Shown here: positions 17,238 to 26,858 of the stretch, piece by piece
How positions within the stretch are numbered: the stretch's first letter is position 1
Layout: every line of letters begins with the position of its first letter
From: JABDFW01 sp035550215
Lineage (GTDB): Bacteria > Bacteroidota > Bacteroidia > Chitinophagales > Chitinophagaceae
Reading direction: 5' to 3'
Assembly: GCA_035550215.1 (NCBI GenBank)
Contig: DASZPM010000003.1
Coordinates: forward strand, 124,001-188,000
Length of the DNA: 64,000 bases
Program-made: the position numbers and the translations under genes
Notes under the pieces: model-generated
What the model was told of the DNA's origin: nothing
Database searches by the model: none
The model's input: the letters and a program-made list of their open reading frames with translations, nothing else

Positions 17238-18893
17238 ATGACAACAAATAAATTTTATACCGGCTTACTGGCACTGTCAATTGCTGCTATTGGCGGTGTG
17301 GCCTGTACTAAATTAGATAGTAAAGTATATAGCGTTGTGCCCAATGCCAACTTTTGGCAAACACCCGACCAGATTGCTGCAGGCGTTGCACCGGCTTATA
17401 CAGCTTTGCAGGCATTACCCAGCGGCAATACCTTTGAAACCAATGAAGTTAGCTCTGACGAAATAGTTATCCCTATTCGTGGAGGTGACTGGTTGGACAA
17501 TAATGTGCACGTACAGGAATGGTTACATAACTGGCCAGTGGATAATACAAACATCAACGGCATGTGGGGTGATTTATACAATGGTATTGGTAAGGCTAAC
17601 TTTACTTTAAGCATTGTAAACAGCCTTGCAACCCCACCAAGCAACCTTGATGCCATTAATGCGGAAGTAAAAGTGTTGCGTGACTTCTTCTACTTTAAAG
17701 CAATGGATAACTTTGGCAACATACCTTATGTAACCAGCTTTAATGTTGACCCAAGTACAGTAACCAATCTTGATCAAAAGTCTGTATTCGATTCTATTGA
17801 AGCAGACCTGAAAGCAAACGTTCCCTTACTTCCTGCAACTGTTGACGCTACAACTTATGGCCGTTGTACAAAATGGATGGGATATGCTTTGATGGCCAAA
17901 TTATATATGGGCGCACAGGTGTACACAGGTACAGCAAGATGGGCTGATGCTATGGCTGCCTGCGACCAGGTAATTAATTCAGGCAACTATAGCCTGCTGT
18001 CAAACTACTTTGACAACTTCTCACCCAATAACAGCAACCTTACCGGTTCGGGCAACGAGAACATCTTTGTGGTTCCTTATGACAAAGTGAACATTGGTGG
18101 TAATAACTGGGAAATGATGACATTGCACTACCAGAATAACATCAACTTTGCGTTGAGCGGCAGCCCCTGGAACGGATTCTGCAGCACTGCGGATTACTAT
18201 TCCAATTACGATACTGCTTCAGTGTATACTTACAAGGGCACTACAAAATACCGTACTTATTTAGATCAGCGTGCAGGCCAGTTCCTTATCGGCCAGCAGT
18301 ACAGCCCGGTATATAACTACCCGCCAAGCACAAACGTAATTGTTTCTGCCGATCCGTCACTGGCAATACAGGATGCCCAGTTTGGTATTCCGCTGGTATT
18401 CACTCCTACGGTTAGCGACATTTCTAACCCATCAGGTGCATTCCGCGGCGCAGGTATAAGAAATATCAAATATTTCCCCGAAGCCGGTACATCTGGCAAC
18501 CAAAGTAATGACATGGTTATCTTCAGGTATGCTGACATTCTGTTGATGAAGGCAGAGTGCGAAGTAAGGCTTGGCACTAACCTGGCTGACGCATTAAACC
18601 TTGTAAACCAAATTCGTACAAGGGCTTACGGTGGGGATGCAAGCCATAACCTTACTGCCGGCCAGTTAACACTGGATGCTATACTTGGAGAAAGGGCAAA
18701 AGAAATGGCTTATGAAGGCTGGAGGAGAGATGACCTGATAAGGTATGAAATAGCAAGTGGTAAACCGTATTTCACCGGTGCAAGAAATCCTGCTAAAACC
18801 CAGGATGCTGACAAGCATTATATGCTATTCCCAATCCCGGCTCAACAAATTTCAGCTAACCCTAACCTGCATCAAAACCCCGGTTATAATTAA
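17238..18893 (+). CDS. SusD/RagB-family glycan-binding lipoprotein (locus 2)
   Basis: 551 residues, lipoprotein signal ending GGVAC. SusD features are the N-terminal segment VLRDFFYFKAMDNFGNIPY and the C-terminal LGERAKEMAYEGWRRDDLIR, then MLFPIPAQQISANPNLHQNP. It should cap the adjacent SusC. A strong hairpin terminator 38 nt after its stop separates it from the FG-GAP genes, so read-through or a separate promoter would be needed for those. Confidence 0.95.
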   Translation: MTTNKFYTGLLALSIAAIGGVACTKLDSKVYSVVPNANFWQTPDQIAAGVAPAYTALQALPSGNTFETNEVSSDEIVIPIRGGDWLDNNVHVQEWLHNWPVDNTNINGMWGDLYNGIGKANFTLSIVNSLATPPSNLDAINAEVKVLRDFFYFKAMDNFGNIPYVTSFNVDPSTVTNLDQKSVFDSIEADLKANVPLLPATVDATTYGRCTKWMGYALMAKLYMGAQVYTGTARWADAMAACDQVINSGNYSLLSNYFDNFSPNNSNLTGSGNENIFVVPYDKVNIGGNNWEMMTLHYQNNINFALSGSPWNGFCSTADYYSNYDTASVYTYKGTTKYRTYLDQRAGQFLIGQQYSPVYNYPPSTNVIVSADPSLAIQDAQFGIPLVFTPTVSDISNPSGAFRGAGIRNIKYFPEAGTSGNQSNDMVIFRYADILLMKAECEVRLGTNLADALNLVNQIRTRAYGGDASHNLTAGQLTLDAILGERAKEMAYEGWRRDDLIRYEIASGKPYFTGARNPAKTQDADKHYMLFPIPAQQISANPNLHQNPGYN

Positions 18894-18930
18894 TAGATAG
18901 TTAATTAAAAAGGTAATTTTTTATATTCGC

Positions 18931-18968
18931 AAACAGGAGCAGTAATTTAGTTCACTGCTCCTGTTTTT
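18931..18968 (+). terminator. Rho-independent terminator of locus-2 susCD
   Basis: A 13-bp stem (AAACAGGAGCAGT with ACTGCTCCTGTTT) has a 10-nt loop and runs into TTTTT. This is one of the clearest terminators in the window. Confidence 0.93.
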
Positions 18969-19004
18969 ATTAATAGGCCTGCAATTTTTTAGCATCTTCT
19001 TTGT

Positions 19005-22000
19005 ATGAAATATCTTTTTTGTAATACAGTGTTGTCTGCCTGCATGTGTGTGTTTGTTTTTTCTTCCTGTGGTTCAAAAAAAGCAGGTGACAGCTCAGAT
19101 ACTTTGTTCCAGTTATTACCCTCTTCACAAACAGGCATAACCTTTAATAACAAGGTAGAGGACACGAAAGATTTTAACGTTTTCAAATACCGTAACTTTT
19201 ATAATGGCGGGGGTGTTGCCATAGGCGATGTAAACAATGATGGTAAGCCCGATATTTTTTTCAGCGCCAACCAGGGGAGTAATAAGTTATACATTAATAA
19301 AGGCAACTGGCAATTTGAAGATGTTACAGAGAAGGCTGGCGTGCAGGGCATTCATAAATGGCATACCGGTGTTACAATGGCCGATGTAAACGGTGATGGC
19401 TGGCTGGATATTTATGTGTGTAACAGTGGCGATATTAATGGGGATGATAAGGCCAATGAATTATATATAAACCAGAAAGACGGCACTTTTAAAGAAGAAG
19501 CGCATCAATACGGACTGGATGATAAGGGCCTGGGAACGCAGGCGGTTTTTTTTGATTATGACAATGACGGTGACCTGGATTGTTTTGTATTGAACAACAG
19601 TTACAGGCCTATAGAGAGTTTTGGATATAACCGGAATGTGAGAAATAAACGTGACCTGAGAGGCGGCCACCGCTTATACAGGAATGATAATGGCAAGTTT
19701 ACTGATGTAAGCGCGCAGGCAAATATTTATGGCAGTGAAATCGGCTTTGGCCTGGGTGTTACAGTAGGCGATTTAAACAATGATGGGTACGAGGATATAT
19801 ATGTGTCAAACGATTTTTTTGAGCATGATTATATGTACATTAACCAGGGCAATGGCACATTTAAGGAAGTATCTGATGATGCTATGGGGCACATGAGCCT
19901 TTCGTCAATGGGATCTGATATGGCCGATGTAAACAATGATGGTAAGCTGGATATATTTACCACCGATATGCTGCCCGAAAGTGATGTTCGCCTTAAAACC
20001 ACTACCAAATTTGATGACTATGATGTGTATAATGCAAAGCTCAATAACGACTTTCATCACCAGTTTACAGATAATTGCCTGCAGTTAAATAATGGCGACG
20101 GCACTTTTAGCGAGATTGCCCAGTATGCCGGCATTGAGGCGTCTGACTGGAGCTGGGGTGCGCTTTGCTTTGACTTTAATAATGACGGCTGGAAGGATAT
20201 AATGATAAGCAATGGCATTACAAAAGACCTTACTAACCAGGACTTCCTTGACTATTTCAGCAGCCAGGAGGTGCTGAACCAGGTACGGGAAGGAGGCTTT
20301 GATATGAAGGCTATGCTTGATAAAATGCCTTCTACACCAATTCCTAATTATGGATATGTGAACCAGCATAATCTCACTTTCAAAAATGAAGCGGCGCAAT
20401 TGGGCCTTGCAACACCCAGTTTCAGCAATGGTGCTGCATACGGCGACCTGGATGGGGATGGTGATTTAGACCTGGTGGTAAATAACGAGAATATGGAGGC
20501 ATTTGTTTACCGCAATACAACTTCTGAAAAAAAGCATGCCAATTATGTAAAGTTAAAACTGGTTGGCAATGCACCCAATACATTTGGCATTGGCGCACGT
20601 GTAACAATTTATTCGCAGGGCAGGCAGCAGGTGATGGAGCAGATGCCATCGAGGGGTTTTGAAAGCAGCGTAGAACCTGTTTTAAATTTTGGTACGGGCA
20701 ATATGATATTGCTTGACAGCCTTGTTATAAGGTGGCCCAATTTAAAAGAACAGGTATTTACAAATGTAAAGGCTGATACTACATATACTTTAAAAGAGCA
20801 GGATGCTAAAAGGGCTTTTAAACCAGCAACCATTACAGCCAAGCCAATATTTGCAAATATTAGCGGCACCGCAATAAAAGGAGATATTGAGCACAAAGAA
20901 AATTACTATATAGATTTTGATGCAGACCGCCTGATACCAAAGATGCTGTCAACCGAAGGGCCGAAGCTGGCTGTTGGAGATGTTAATGGCGATGGGCTGG
21001 AAGATTTTTTTATGGGCGGGGCTACAAACGACACTGCAAAGCTGTTTATACAACAGCCAGACGGAACATTTGTGCAAAAGCCCGAATTTGCGTTTAACCA
21101 GGATAAAGATGATGAGGATATAGGTGCTGAGTTTTTAGATGTGGACAATGATGGAGACCTGGACCTTGTAGTTGCATCTGGAGGAAACCAGCAACGTGAA
21201 GGCTCATTAAACTTGCTGGCACGGTTATATATTAATGATGGAAAAGGCAATTTTACACATGCCTTTAATGGCTGGCCTTCAGTTTCCGTTAATGCCTCCT
21301 GTGTTCGGGCGGGTGATTTCAACGGGGATGGAAATACTGATATATTTATCGGCGGAAGAAGTATTTATAAATCCTATGGAAAAGCGCCTCGAAGCTTTTT
21401 ATTGCAAAATAAGGGTCACGGCGTTTTTGAAGATGTTACCGCCGCTGTCGCTCCTGAATTACTTAACCCCGGTATGGTAACTGATGCCCAATGGGCAGAT
21501 ATAGATGGTGATGGAAAAAAAGAATTGATTGTTGTCGGCGACTGGATGGCTGTATCGGTGTACAAATATGTTGATGGTAAAATGAAAAAGGTAAATGATA
21601 TACCAAATTCATCGGGGTGGTGGAATTGTATTACGGCAACAGATATTGACGGCGACGGGGATATTGACCTTATTGCCGGAAATTATGGGCTGAATTCAAA
21701 ACTAAGGGCTGATAGTGCCCACCCTGCACACTTGTACGAAGGAGATTTTGATAAAAACGGGCAGGATGAATGCATACCCACTTATTATAAGACGGACGGC
21801 AAATCTTATCCCTATTACCTGAGAAGTGACATTGTTGCGCAGATACCTGCATTAAAGAAAAAGTTTTTGCGTTATGATGCTTATGCAGGCAAAACGATAG
21901 ACCAAATATTTACAGAAGGCGAATTAAAAGACGCATTAGTTTTAACAGCAGGCCAGCCGCAAACCTGTGTATTTTATAATGACGGTAAAGGTAACTTTAC

Positions 22001-22328
22001 AATACGGCCGCTGCCTGCACTTGCCCAATTTTCGCCGGTATTTGGTATTGTAACCGGGGACTTTAATGGCGACGGAATTAAAGACATTATGATGGGGGGT
22101 AATTTTTATGGATTGAAACCGGAAGTAGGGCGTCTTGATGCAAGTTACGGCATTACTTTGTTAGGAACCAAGTCGGGCGCTTATACTTATGTGCAGCCGT
22201 CTGTAAGCGGCTTTTTTATAAAGGGGGAAGTGAGAGATATGAAAGAAATAAATACCAGGAATGGTAAGGTGGTAATTGTGGCAAGAAATAACGAAACGCT
22301 GCAGTTATTCAGGGAAGAAAATAAATAG
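19005..22328 (+). CDS. FG-GAP/VCBS-repeat lipoprotein with ASPIC/UnbV domain (CRTAC1-like), copy 1
   Basis: 1107 residues; lipoprotein signal ending FSSC. Multiple Ca-binding FG-GAP/VCBS repeats (GDVNNDGKPDIFFSAN, ADVNGDGWLDIYVCNS, GDLDGDGDLDLVVNN and others) form one or two beta-propellers. An ASPIC/UnbV domain (about residues 525-605) contains NTFGIGARVTIYSQG and LNFGTGNMILLDSLVIRWPN. Such proteins are often encoded beside SusCD pairs in Chitinophagaceae, presumably as surface-exposed binding proteins; the function is not established. It is followed after 29 nt by a paralogue with the same number of codons. Confidence 0.9.
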   Translation: MKYLFCNTVLSACMCVFVFSSCGSKKAGDSSDTLFQLLPSSQTGITFNNKVEDTKDFNVFKYRNFYNGGGVAIGDVNNDGKPDIFFSANQGSNKLYINKGNWQFEDVTEKAGVQGIHKWHTGVTMADVNGDGWLDIYVCNSGDINGDDKANELYINQKDGTFKEEAHQYGLDDKGLGTQAVFFDYDNDGDLDCFVLNNSYRPIESFGYNRNVRNKRDLRGGHRLYRNDNGKFTDVSAQANIYGSEIGFGLGVTVGDLNNDGYEDIYVSNDFFEHDYMYINQGNGTFKEVSDDAMGHMSLSSMGSDMADVNNDGKLDIFTTDMLPESDVRLKTTTKFDDYDVYNAKLNNDFHHQFTDNCLQLNNGDGTFSEIAQYAGIEASDWSWGALCFDFNNDGWKDIMISNGITKDLTNQDFLDYFSSQEVLNQVREGGFDMKAMLDKMPSTPIPNYGYVNQHNLTFKNEAAQLGLATPSFSNGAAYGDLDGDGDLDLVVNNENMEAFVYRNTTSEKKHANYVKLKLVGNAPNTFGIGARVTIYSQGRQQVMEQMPSRGFESSVEPVLNFGTGNMILLDSLVIRWPNLKEQVFTNVKADTTYTLKEQDAKRAFKPATITAKPIFANISGTAIKGDIEHKENYYIDFDADRLIPKMLSTEGPKLAVGDVNGDGLEDFFMGGATNDTAKLFIQQPDGTFVQKPEFAFNQDKDDEDIGAEFLDVDNDGDLDLVVASGGNQQREGSLNLLARLYINDGKGNFTHAFNGWPSVSVNASCVRAGDFNGDGNTDIFIGGRSIYKSYGKAPRSFLLQNKGHGVFEDVTAAVAPELLNPGMVTDAQWADIDGDGKKELIVVGDWMAVSVYKYVDGKMKKVNDIPNSSGWWNCITATDIDGDGDIDLIAGNYGLNSKLRADSAHPAHLYEGDFDKNGQDECIPTYYKTDGKSYPYYLRSDIVAQIPALKKKFLRYDAYAGKTIDQIFTEGELKDALVLTAGQPQTCVFYNDGKGNFTIRPLPALAQFSPVFGIVTGDFNGDGIKDIMMGGNFYGLKPEVGRLDASYGITLLGTKSGAYTYVQPSVSGFFIKGEVRDMKEINTRNGKVVIVARNNETLQLFREENK

Positions 22329-22357
22329 CTAAGTTTTACGTAATATTTTTTTATACA

Positions 22358-25300
22358 TTGTTTACTTTCGGCAAAAGCGAAATATCATTCCGTAATAAGT
22401 TATATAATTACCTGCTGGCTATTGTTATGTTACTTTTGTATGCCTGCGGTAATACCAGCACGGGGCCGCTTTTTACCCAGCTTTCATCTTCAAAAACAAA
22501 TATTCATTTTGTAAATAACCCTGCGGAAAACGATTCCCTTAATATTTTAGACTACCTGTACTATTACAACGGCGCCGGCGTTGCCATAGGTGATATTAAT
22601 AATGATGGATTACCTGATATATACTTTACGGCCAACAGCAAAGGTGGTAACAGGCTGTATTTAAACAAAGGTAATTTTGTGTTTGAAGATATTACTGCAA
22701 AAGCAGGTGTGCAGGGAGATGCAGACTGGTGCACAGGCGTAACTATGGCCGATGTTAATGGCGATGGCCTGCTTGATATTTATGTTTGCGCCGTTGCAGG
22801 CAAGCTTGGGTTAAAAGGCCATAATCAATTATTCATTAATAAAGGCAACCTTATATTTGTTGATAGCTCGGCGGCATACGGCCTTGACTTTTCAGGCTAT
22901 TCAACACAGGCCGCTTTTTTTGATTACGATCATGACGGCGACCTGGACTGCATATTGCTTAACCAAAGCATGCACTCAACAGAGAACGTGGGCGATACTT
23001 CGTTAAGAAGGCAATTTAGCCCCGTTTCCGGCGGCCGGTTGTACAGGAATGAACTGCACCCGGCGAAAGGGCAGGTATCTTCCCCAAAATTTACAGATGT
23101 TACAAAGCACTCAGGCATTTACAGCGGTGCTATTTGCTATGGCCTTGGGCTTGCTGTTGCTGATTTAAACAATGATGGATGGGATGATATTTATGTGGGA
23201 AACGATTTTCACGAAAACGATTACTATTACATAAATAACCACAACGGCACATTTACAGAAAGCGGTGCAGCCCATTTTAACCACTACTCGCGTTTCAGCA
23301 TGGGTAATGATATAGCTGATTATAACAATGACGGGCAGCCTGACATAATAACCGTTGATATGTTGCCCAACGATGAAAAAACATTAAAAACCTACAGCAG
23401 CGATGAACATCCGGACATATACAATTATAAGATTACACAAAATGGGTTTCAGCAGCAATTTTCGCGAAACTGCCTGCAGCAAAATTTGGGCAATGGCGCG
23501 GCTTTCAGCGACGTAGGTTTAATGGATGGCATTGCTGCAACAGACTGGAGCTGGTGCCCCCTGTTTGCCGATTTTGATAATGACGGGGTGAAAGACCTTT
23601 TTATATCTAATGGTATCCCTAAACGTATGATGGATGATGATTATGTTAAGTTCATATCGTCAGCGCAGGTTCAGCAGGCTATTAACCAAACAAAAAAATA
23701 CGATCAAACAATCCTGCAAAATATTCCGCCGGGTAAAGTAAGCAACTATCTTTTTAGAGGAAACATTAAAGAAAGCTTTACTGATATGAGTAATAAGTGG
23801 GCTGTAATGCAACCAGGTTATTCCACGGGAGCGGCCTACGCCGATTTAAATAACGATGGTAACCTTGACCTTGTAGTGAACAACATGTATGACGAGGCCA
23901 CTATTTATGAAAATAAGGGCGGCAAACATAATTATCTGTCTATACAATGCAATGGATTGCCGGGCAACAATTTTGGTATCGGTACAAAAGCGTACATTGT
24001 AAACAAGGGCAGTGTACAATACGCGGAAATGATGCTTACTAGAGGCTTTCAGTCATCATCGGCGCCGGGGCTGCACTTTGGGCTGGATACTGCAACGGCA
24101 ATAGACAGCCTGCTTATTGTTTGGCCCAACCAATCATATCAACTGCTTACAAATGTGCAGGCCAACCAGCATATACAGGTATCAGAAAAAGATGCAGCAG
24201 GTGTTTTCAGTTATCAAACATTCTTTCCTCCAAAGCTTCTTGCTTTTTCTGATATAACGGACAGCGTTAAGCTGCAATGGAAACATAAAGAGGATTATTA
24301 CTCAGACTTTAACGACCAATACCTGATTCCGCATGAACTCTCTACGGCCGGCCCAAGGGTTGCAATAGCAGATGTGAATGGTGACGGGCTTGATGACATG
24401 TATGTATGCGGAGCAAGGTTTCAGCCGGGCGAACTGTTTATTCAAACAAGTGATGGGCATTTTAACAACATGCCGCAACCAGCCTTTAAACAGGATTCAC
24501 TGAGTGAAGATGTGGACGCCATTTTTTTTGATGCCAACGGTGATGGCCACCCTGATTTATACGTAGTAAGCGGCGGTAACGAATATATGGGCAATGCGCC
24601 GCAATTGCAGGACAGGCTGTACCTGAACGACGGGCATGGAAATTTTACACGCTCAAATGGCCTGCCACCCATGCCCGAAAATAAATCGGTGGTGTGTGCA
24701 GCGGATATTGACCACGATGGGGATATTGATCTTTTTGTGGGCGGACGGGCAATATCCGGCGCGTACGGAATAACGCCAACATCGTACCTGCTGTTAAATG
24801 ATGGTAGAGGAAATTTTTCCGTTGCCAATGATAAGCTGGCCGAAAGCCTGGGTAATATCGGCATGGTTACTTCTGCGTGTTTTGCTGATATAAACAAGGA
24901 TGGCTGGCCCGACCTTGTGGTAGCAGGTGAATGGATGCCTGTAACGCTTTTTATAAATAATAAAGGCGTTTTAACCCGCGGGTCACTGCCCGTTGAAAAC
25001 GGGTTATGGCAAAGTGTTTACGTAACTGATGTTGACGGTGACGGCAATCCTGATATTGTAGCGGGTAATTATGGGGTTAATTCAAAACTTCATGCTTCCA
25101 AGGATGACCCTTTAAGATTGTACCTGAAAGATATGGACAGCAACGGCCGGCTTGACCAGTTGCTTACTTACTCAATAAAAGGCAAGGAATATACCTTTTT
25201 GAATAAGGATGAAATAGAAAGGCAATTGCCCGTAATAAAAAAGACTTATTTACGGTACACCGATTTTGCCGGTAAAACTGTACAGGAGGCTTTTGGCAGT

Positions 25301-25681
25301 ATGCTGCAGGGCGCGGCTGTATTAACAGCAACCACGATGAAAACAGCGTTGCTGAAAGGTGACGGCAAGGGAAATTTCAGCGCGATAAATTTGCCGGTTG
25401 AGATGCAGGAATCGCCCGTATTCGCGTGGCTGAAAACCAACAGCATGCTGCTAAGCGGTGGTAACCTGTATGGGGTTGCGCCTTATGAAGGACGTTACGA
25501 TGCCAGCTTCGGTAATACACTTAAGATAAACGACGACAGTCTTGCATGGGTATCTCCTGTCGCCGGCGGATTTTATGTACGTGGCGAGGTACGGGATATT
25601 AAGCTCATCAATCTTGCCGGGCATAAAAAGGCGTTTGTAGTGGCAATAAATAATGCACCACTTAAGTTTTTCGCTTACTAA
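22358..25681 (+). CDS. FG-GAP/VCBS-repeat lipoprotein with ASPIC/UnbV domain (CRTAC1-like), copy 2
   Basis: A paralogue of the preceding gene with the same domain order and length (1107 residues) but clearly diverged sequence, so an old duplication. The start is the TTG at 22358; the next in-frame ATG leaves too short a signal before the lipobox Cys (LLLYAC). Repeats include GDINNDGLPDIYFTAN, ADVNGDGLLDIYVCAV and TDVDGDGNPDIVAGN. The ASPIC/UnbV part has NNFGIGTKAYIVNKG and HFGLDTATAIDSLLIVWPN. Its stop overlaps the stop of the convergent GyrI-like gene by 4 bp. It is likely cotranscribed with copy 1. Confidence 0.88.
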   Translation: MFTFGKSEISFRNKLYNYLLAIVMLLLYACGNTSTGPLFTQLSSSKTNIHFVNNPAENDSLNILDYLYYYNGAGVAIGDINNDGLPDIYFTANSKGGNRLYLNKGNFVFEDITAKAGVQGDADWCTGVTMADVNGDGLLDIYVCAVAGKLGLKGHNQLFINKGNLIFVDSSAAYGLDFSGYSTQAAFFDYDHDGDLDCILLNQSMHSTENVGDTSLRRQFSPVSGGRLYRNELHPAKGQVSSPKFTDVTKHSGIYSGAICYGLGLAVADLNNDGWDDIYVGNDFHENDYYYINNHNGTFTESGAAHFNHYSRFSMGNDIADYNNDGQPDIITVDMLPNDEKTLKTYSSDEHPDIYNYKITQNGFQQQFSRNCLQQNLGNGAAFSDVGLMDGIAATDWSWCPLFADFDNDGVKDLFISNGIPKRMMDDDYVKFISSAQVQQAINQTKKYDQTILQNIPPGKVSNYLFRGNIKESFTDMSNKWAVMQPGYSTGAAYADLNNDGNLDLVVNNMYDEATIYENKGGKHNYLSIQCNGLPGNNFGIGTKAYIVNKGSVQYAEMMLTRGFQSSSAPGLHFGLDTATAIDSLLIVWPNQSYQLLTNVQANQHIQVSEKDAAGVFSYQTFFPPKLLAFSDITDSVKLQWKHKEDYYSDFNDQYLIPHELSTAGPRVAIADVNGDGLDDMYVCGARFQPGELFIQTSDGHFNNMPQPAFKQDSLSEDVDAIFFDANGDGHPDLYVVSGGNEYMGNAPQLQDRLYLNDGHGNFTRSNGLPPMPENKSVVCAADIDHDGDIDLFVGGRAISGAYGITPTSYLLLNDGRGNFSVANDKLAESLGNIGMVTSACFADINKDGWPDLVVAGEWMPVTLFINNKGVLTRGSLPVENGLWQSVYVTDVDGDGNPDIVAGNYGVNSKLHASKDDPLRLYLKDMDSNGRLDQLLTYSIKGKEYTFLNKDEIERQLPVIKKTYLRYTDFAGKTVQEAFGSMLQGAAVLTATTMKTALLKGDGKGNFSAINLPVEMQESPVFAWLKTNSMLLSGGNLYGVAPYEGRYDASFGNTLKINDDSLAWVSPVAGGFYVRGEVRDIKLINLAGHKKAFVVAINNAPLKFFAY

Positions 25682-26622
25682 AGAATTGGATAGTACACTT
25701 CAAGCTCCACTGCGGAAGAATCATTTTTCGGAAGCGTATTATCTATGTATTTCTCATAGTTTATGGCAATAATATGAAGCCCCCTGTCACGTACAAACCT
25801 GTCCATCGCCTTGTACAAAGCCTTTCTGCCTTCAAAGTTTCCTTTGTAATAACCCACAAGCATAAAACCGTCAGGCATGCGCTTGCTTACTATGCTGTTT
25901 TGTGGTGCAGCCGTTCTGTTAACAGGTATGGCCATCATTATTTCAAGCGAATCCTTTGATAAGGGTTGGTAATGTACAATTGGCGGCTGCATAACAGCCA
26001 GGTGATTTACAGTTATGTAAGTCTCCAGTTTTTTTTGCATATCGTCAATAGCAGTAAAACGGTTTGCAGGGTTAACCGTTCTTGTCGTCATTGCCACATT
26101 TGTGTCAACCACATTTCTTCGCTCTATATCAAACCCGTAAAATTTAGCAGGGGTTTCCATAAAACTTTTAAGACTGTCAACCGCAGTTACTTCGTCACGG
26201 TCATTGCTTAAAAAGGGTAAAAGCGCCTGTAACAATTTTTTTTGACGGACAATGAGAATAATTGTGGAATCATCCAGCAAAGTAGGCAGCGCGTTATAGC
26301 TGTATAAACTGCTATGACTATTGGCGGTGTCGGCAACGATAAAGGTGAGACCATGGTTAATTACCTTCACCTTACGCACACCTGCGCGTAAGGTGAATGA
26401 TTTTGCTGCACTGTCAACCGTAATACTGCCGTCGTTTGTTGGGTGGCCGTGCAAAACGGGATGCCATTTTTGCCATTCGGTGGGCGTGGCTAACTCATGC
26501 ACAGTGTTTAGCAAAGATGCATGAACGGAAACCCTTTCTTCAGTATCTATGTTTACAAAATAGCAAACAGTTACCGCAATAACCAGCACAGCCGCAATAA
26601 TAACAGCAATTCGTTTATTCAT
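25678..26622 (-). CDS. Membrane-anchored protein with C-terminal GyrI-like (effector-binding) domain
   Basis: 314 residues. An N-terminal hydrophobic segment (about 4-23) acts as an uncleaved anchor or signal. A middle SRPBCC-like stretch contains WQKWHPVLHG. The C-terminal half (about 165-314; DFGFDIERR-like YGFDIERRNV, then MPDGFMLVGYYKGNFEGRKA and ELEVYYPI) resembles the GyrI/AraC effector-binding fold. There is no DNA-binding domain, so it is probably a small-molecule-binding periplasmic protein. It overlaps the convergent FG-GAP gene by 4 bp and is divergent from the GH65 gene. The function is unknown. Confidence 0.7.
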   Translation of the reverse strand: MNKRIAVIIAAVLVIAVTVCYFVNIDTEERVSVHASLLNTVHELATPTEWQKWHPVLHGHPTNDGSITVDSAAKSFTLRAGVRKVKVINHGLTFIVADTANSHSSLYSYNALPTLLDDSTIILIVRQKKLLQALLPFLSNDRDEVTAVDSLKSFMETPAKFYGFDIERRNVVDTNVAMTTRTVNPANRFTAIDDMQKKLETYITVNHLAVMQPPIVHYQPLSKDSLEIMMAIPVNRTAAPQNSIVSKRMPDGFMLVGYYKGNFEGRKALYKAMDRFVRDRGLHIIAINYEKYIDNTLPKNDSSAVELEVYYPIL

Positions 26623-26858
26623 GACAGGTGTAGTGCAATGCTTTTAGTTTTATGGTGTGCAACGCCGCAAAATTAGCTTCAGTATAACATCAAAAATAAA
26701 ACAGGTTGTTGTTTTAACATTGTTGAAACATGACAAAAGAATTTTTTTGTTTTAATGCAATTATTTTACCTGCAAACAGGGTTTTAATATCGTTTAGTTT
26801 TACCTTTCACCTTGCATTAATTATGCCTGTTGCATAACCCGGTTTCAAATAATGTTAT

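Noticed and set aside
19005..25681. Periodic repeats considered as a possible CRISPR or tandem DNA repeat
   Set aside because: The periodicity is due to FG-GAP/VCBS protein repeats (D-x-N-x-D-G-x-x-D); the DNA units are degenerate and of varying spacing.
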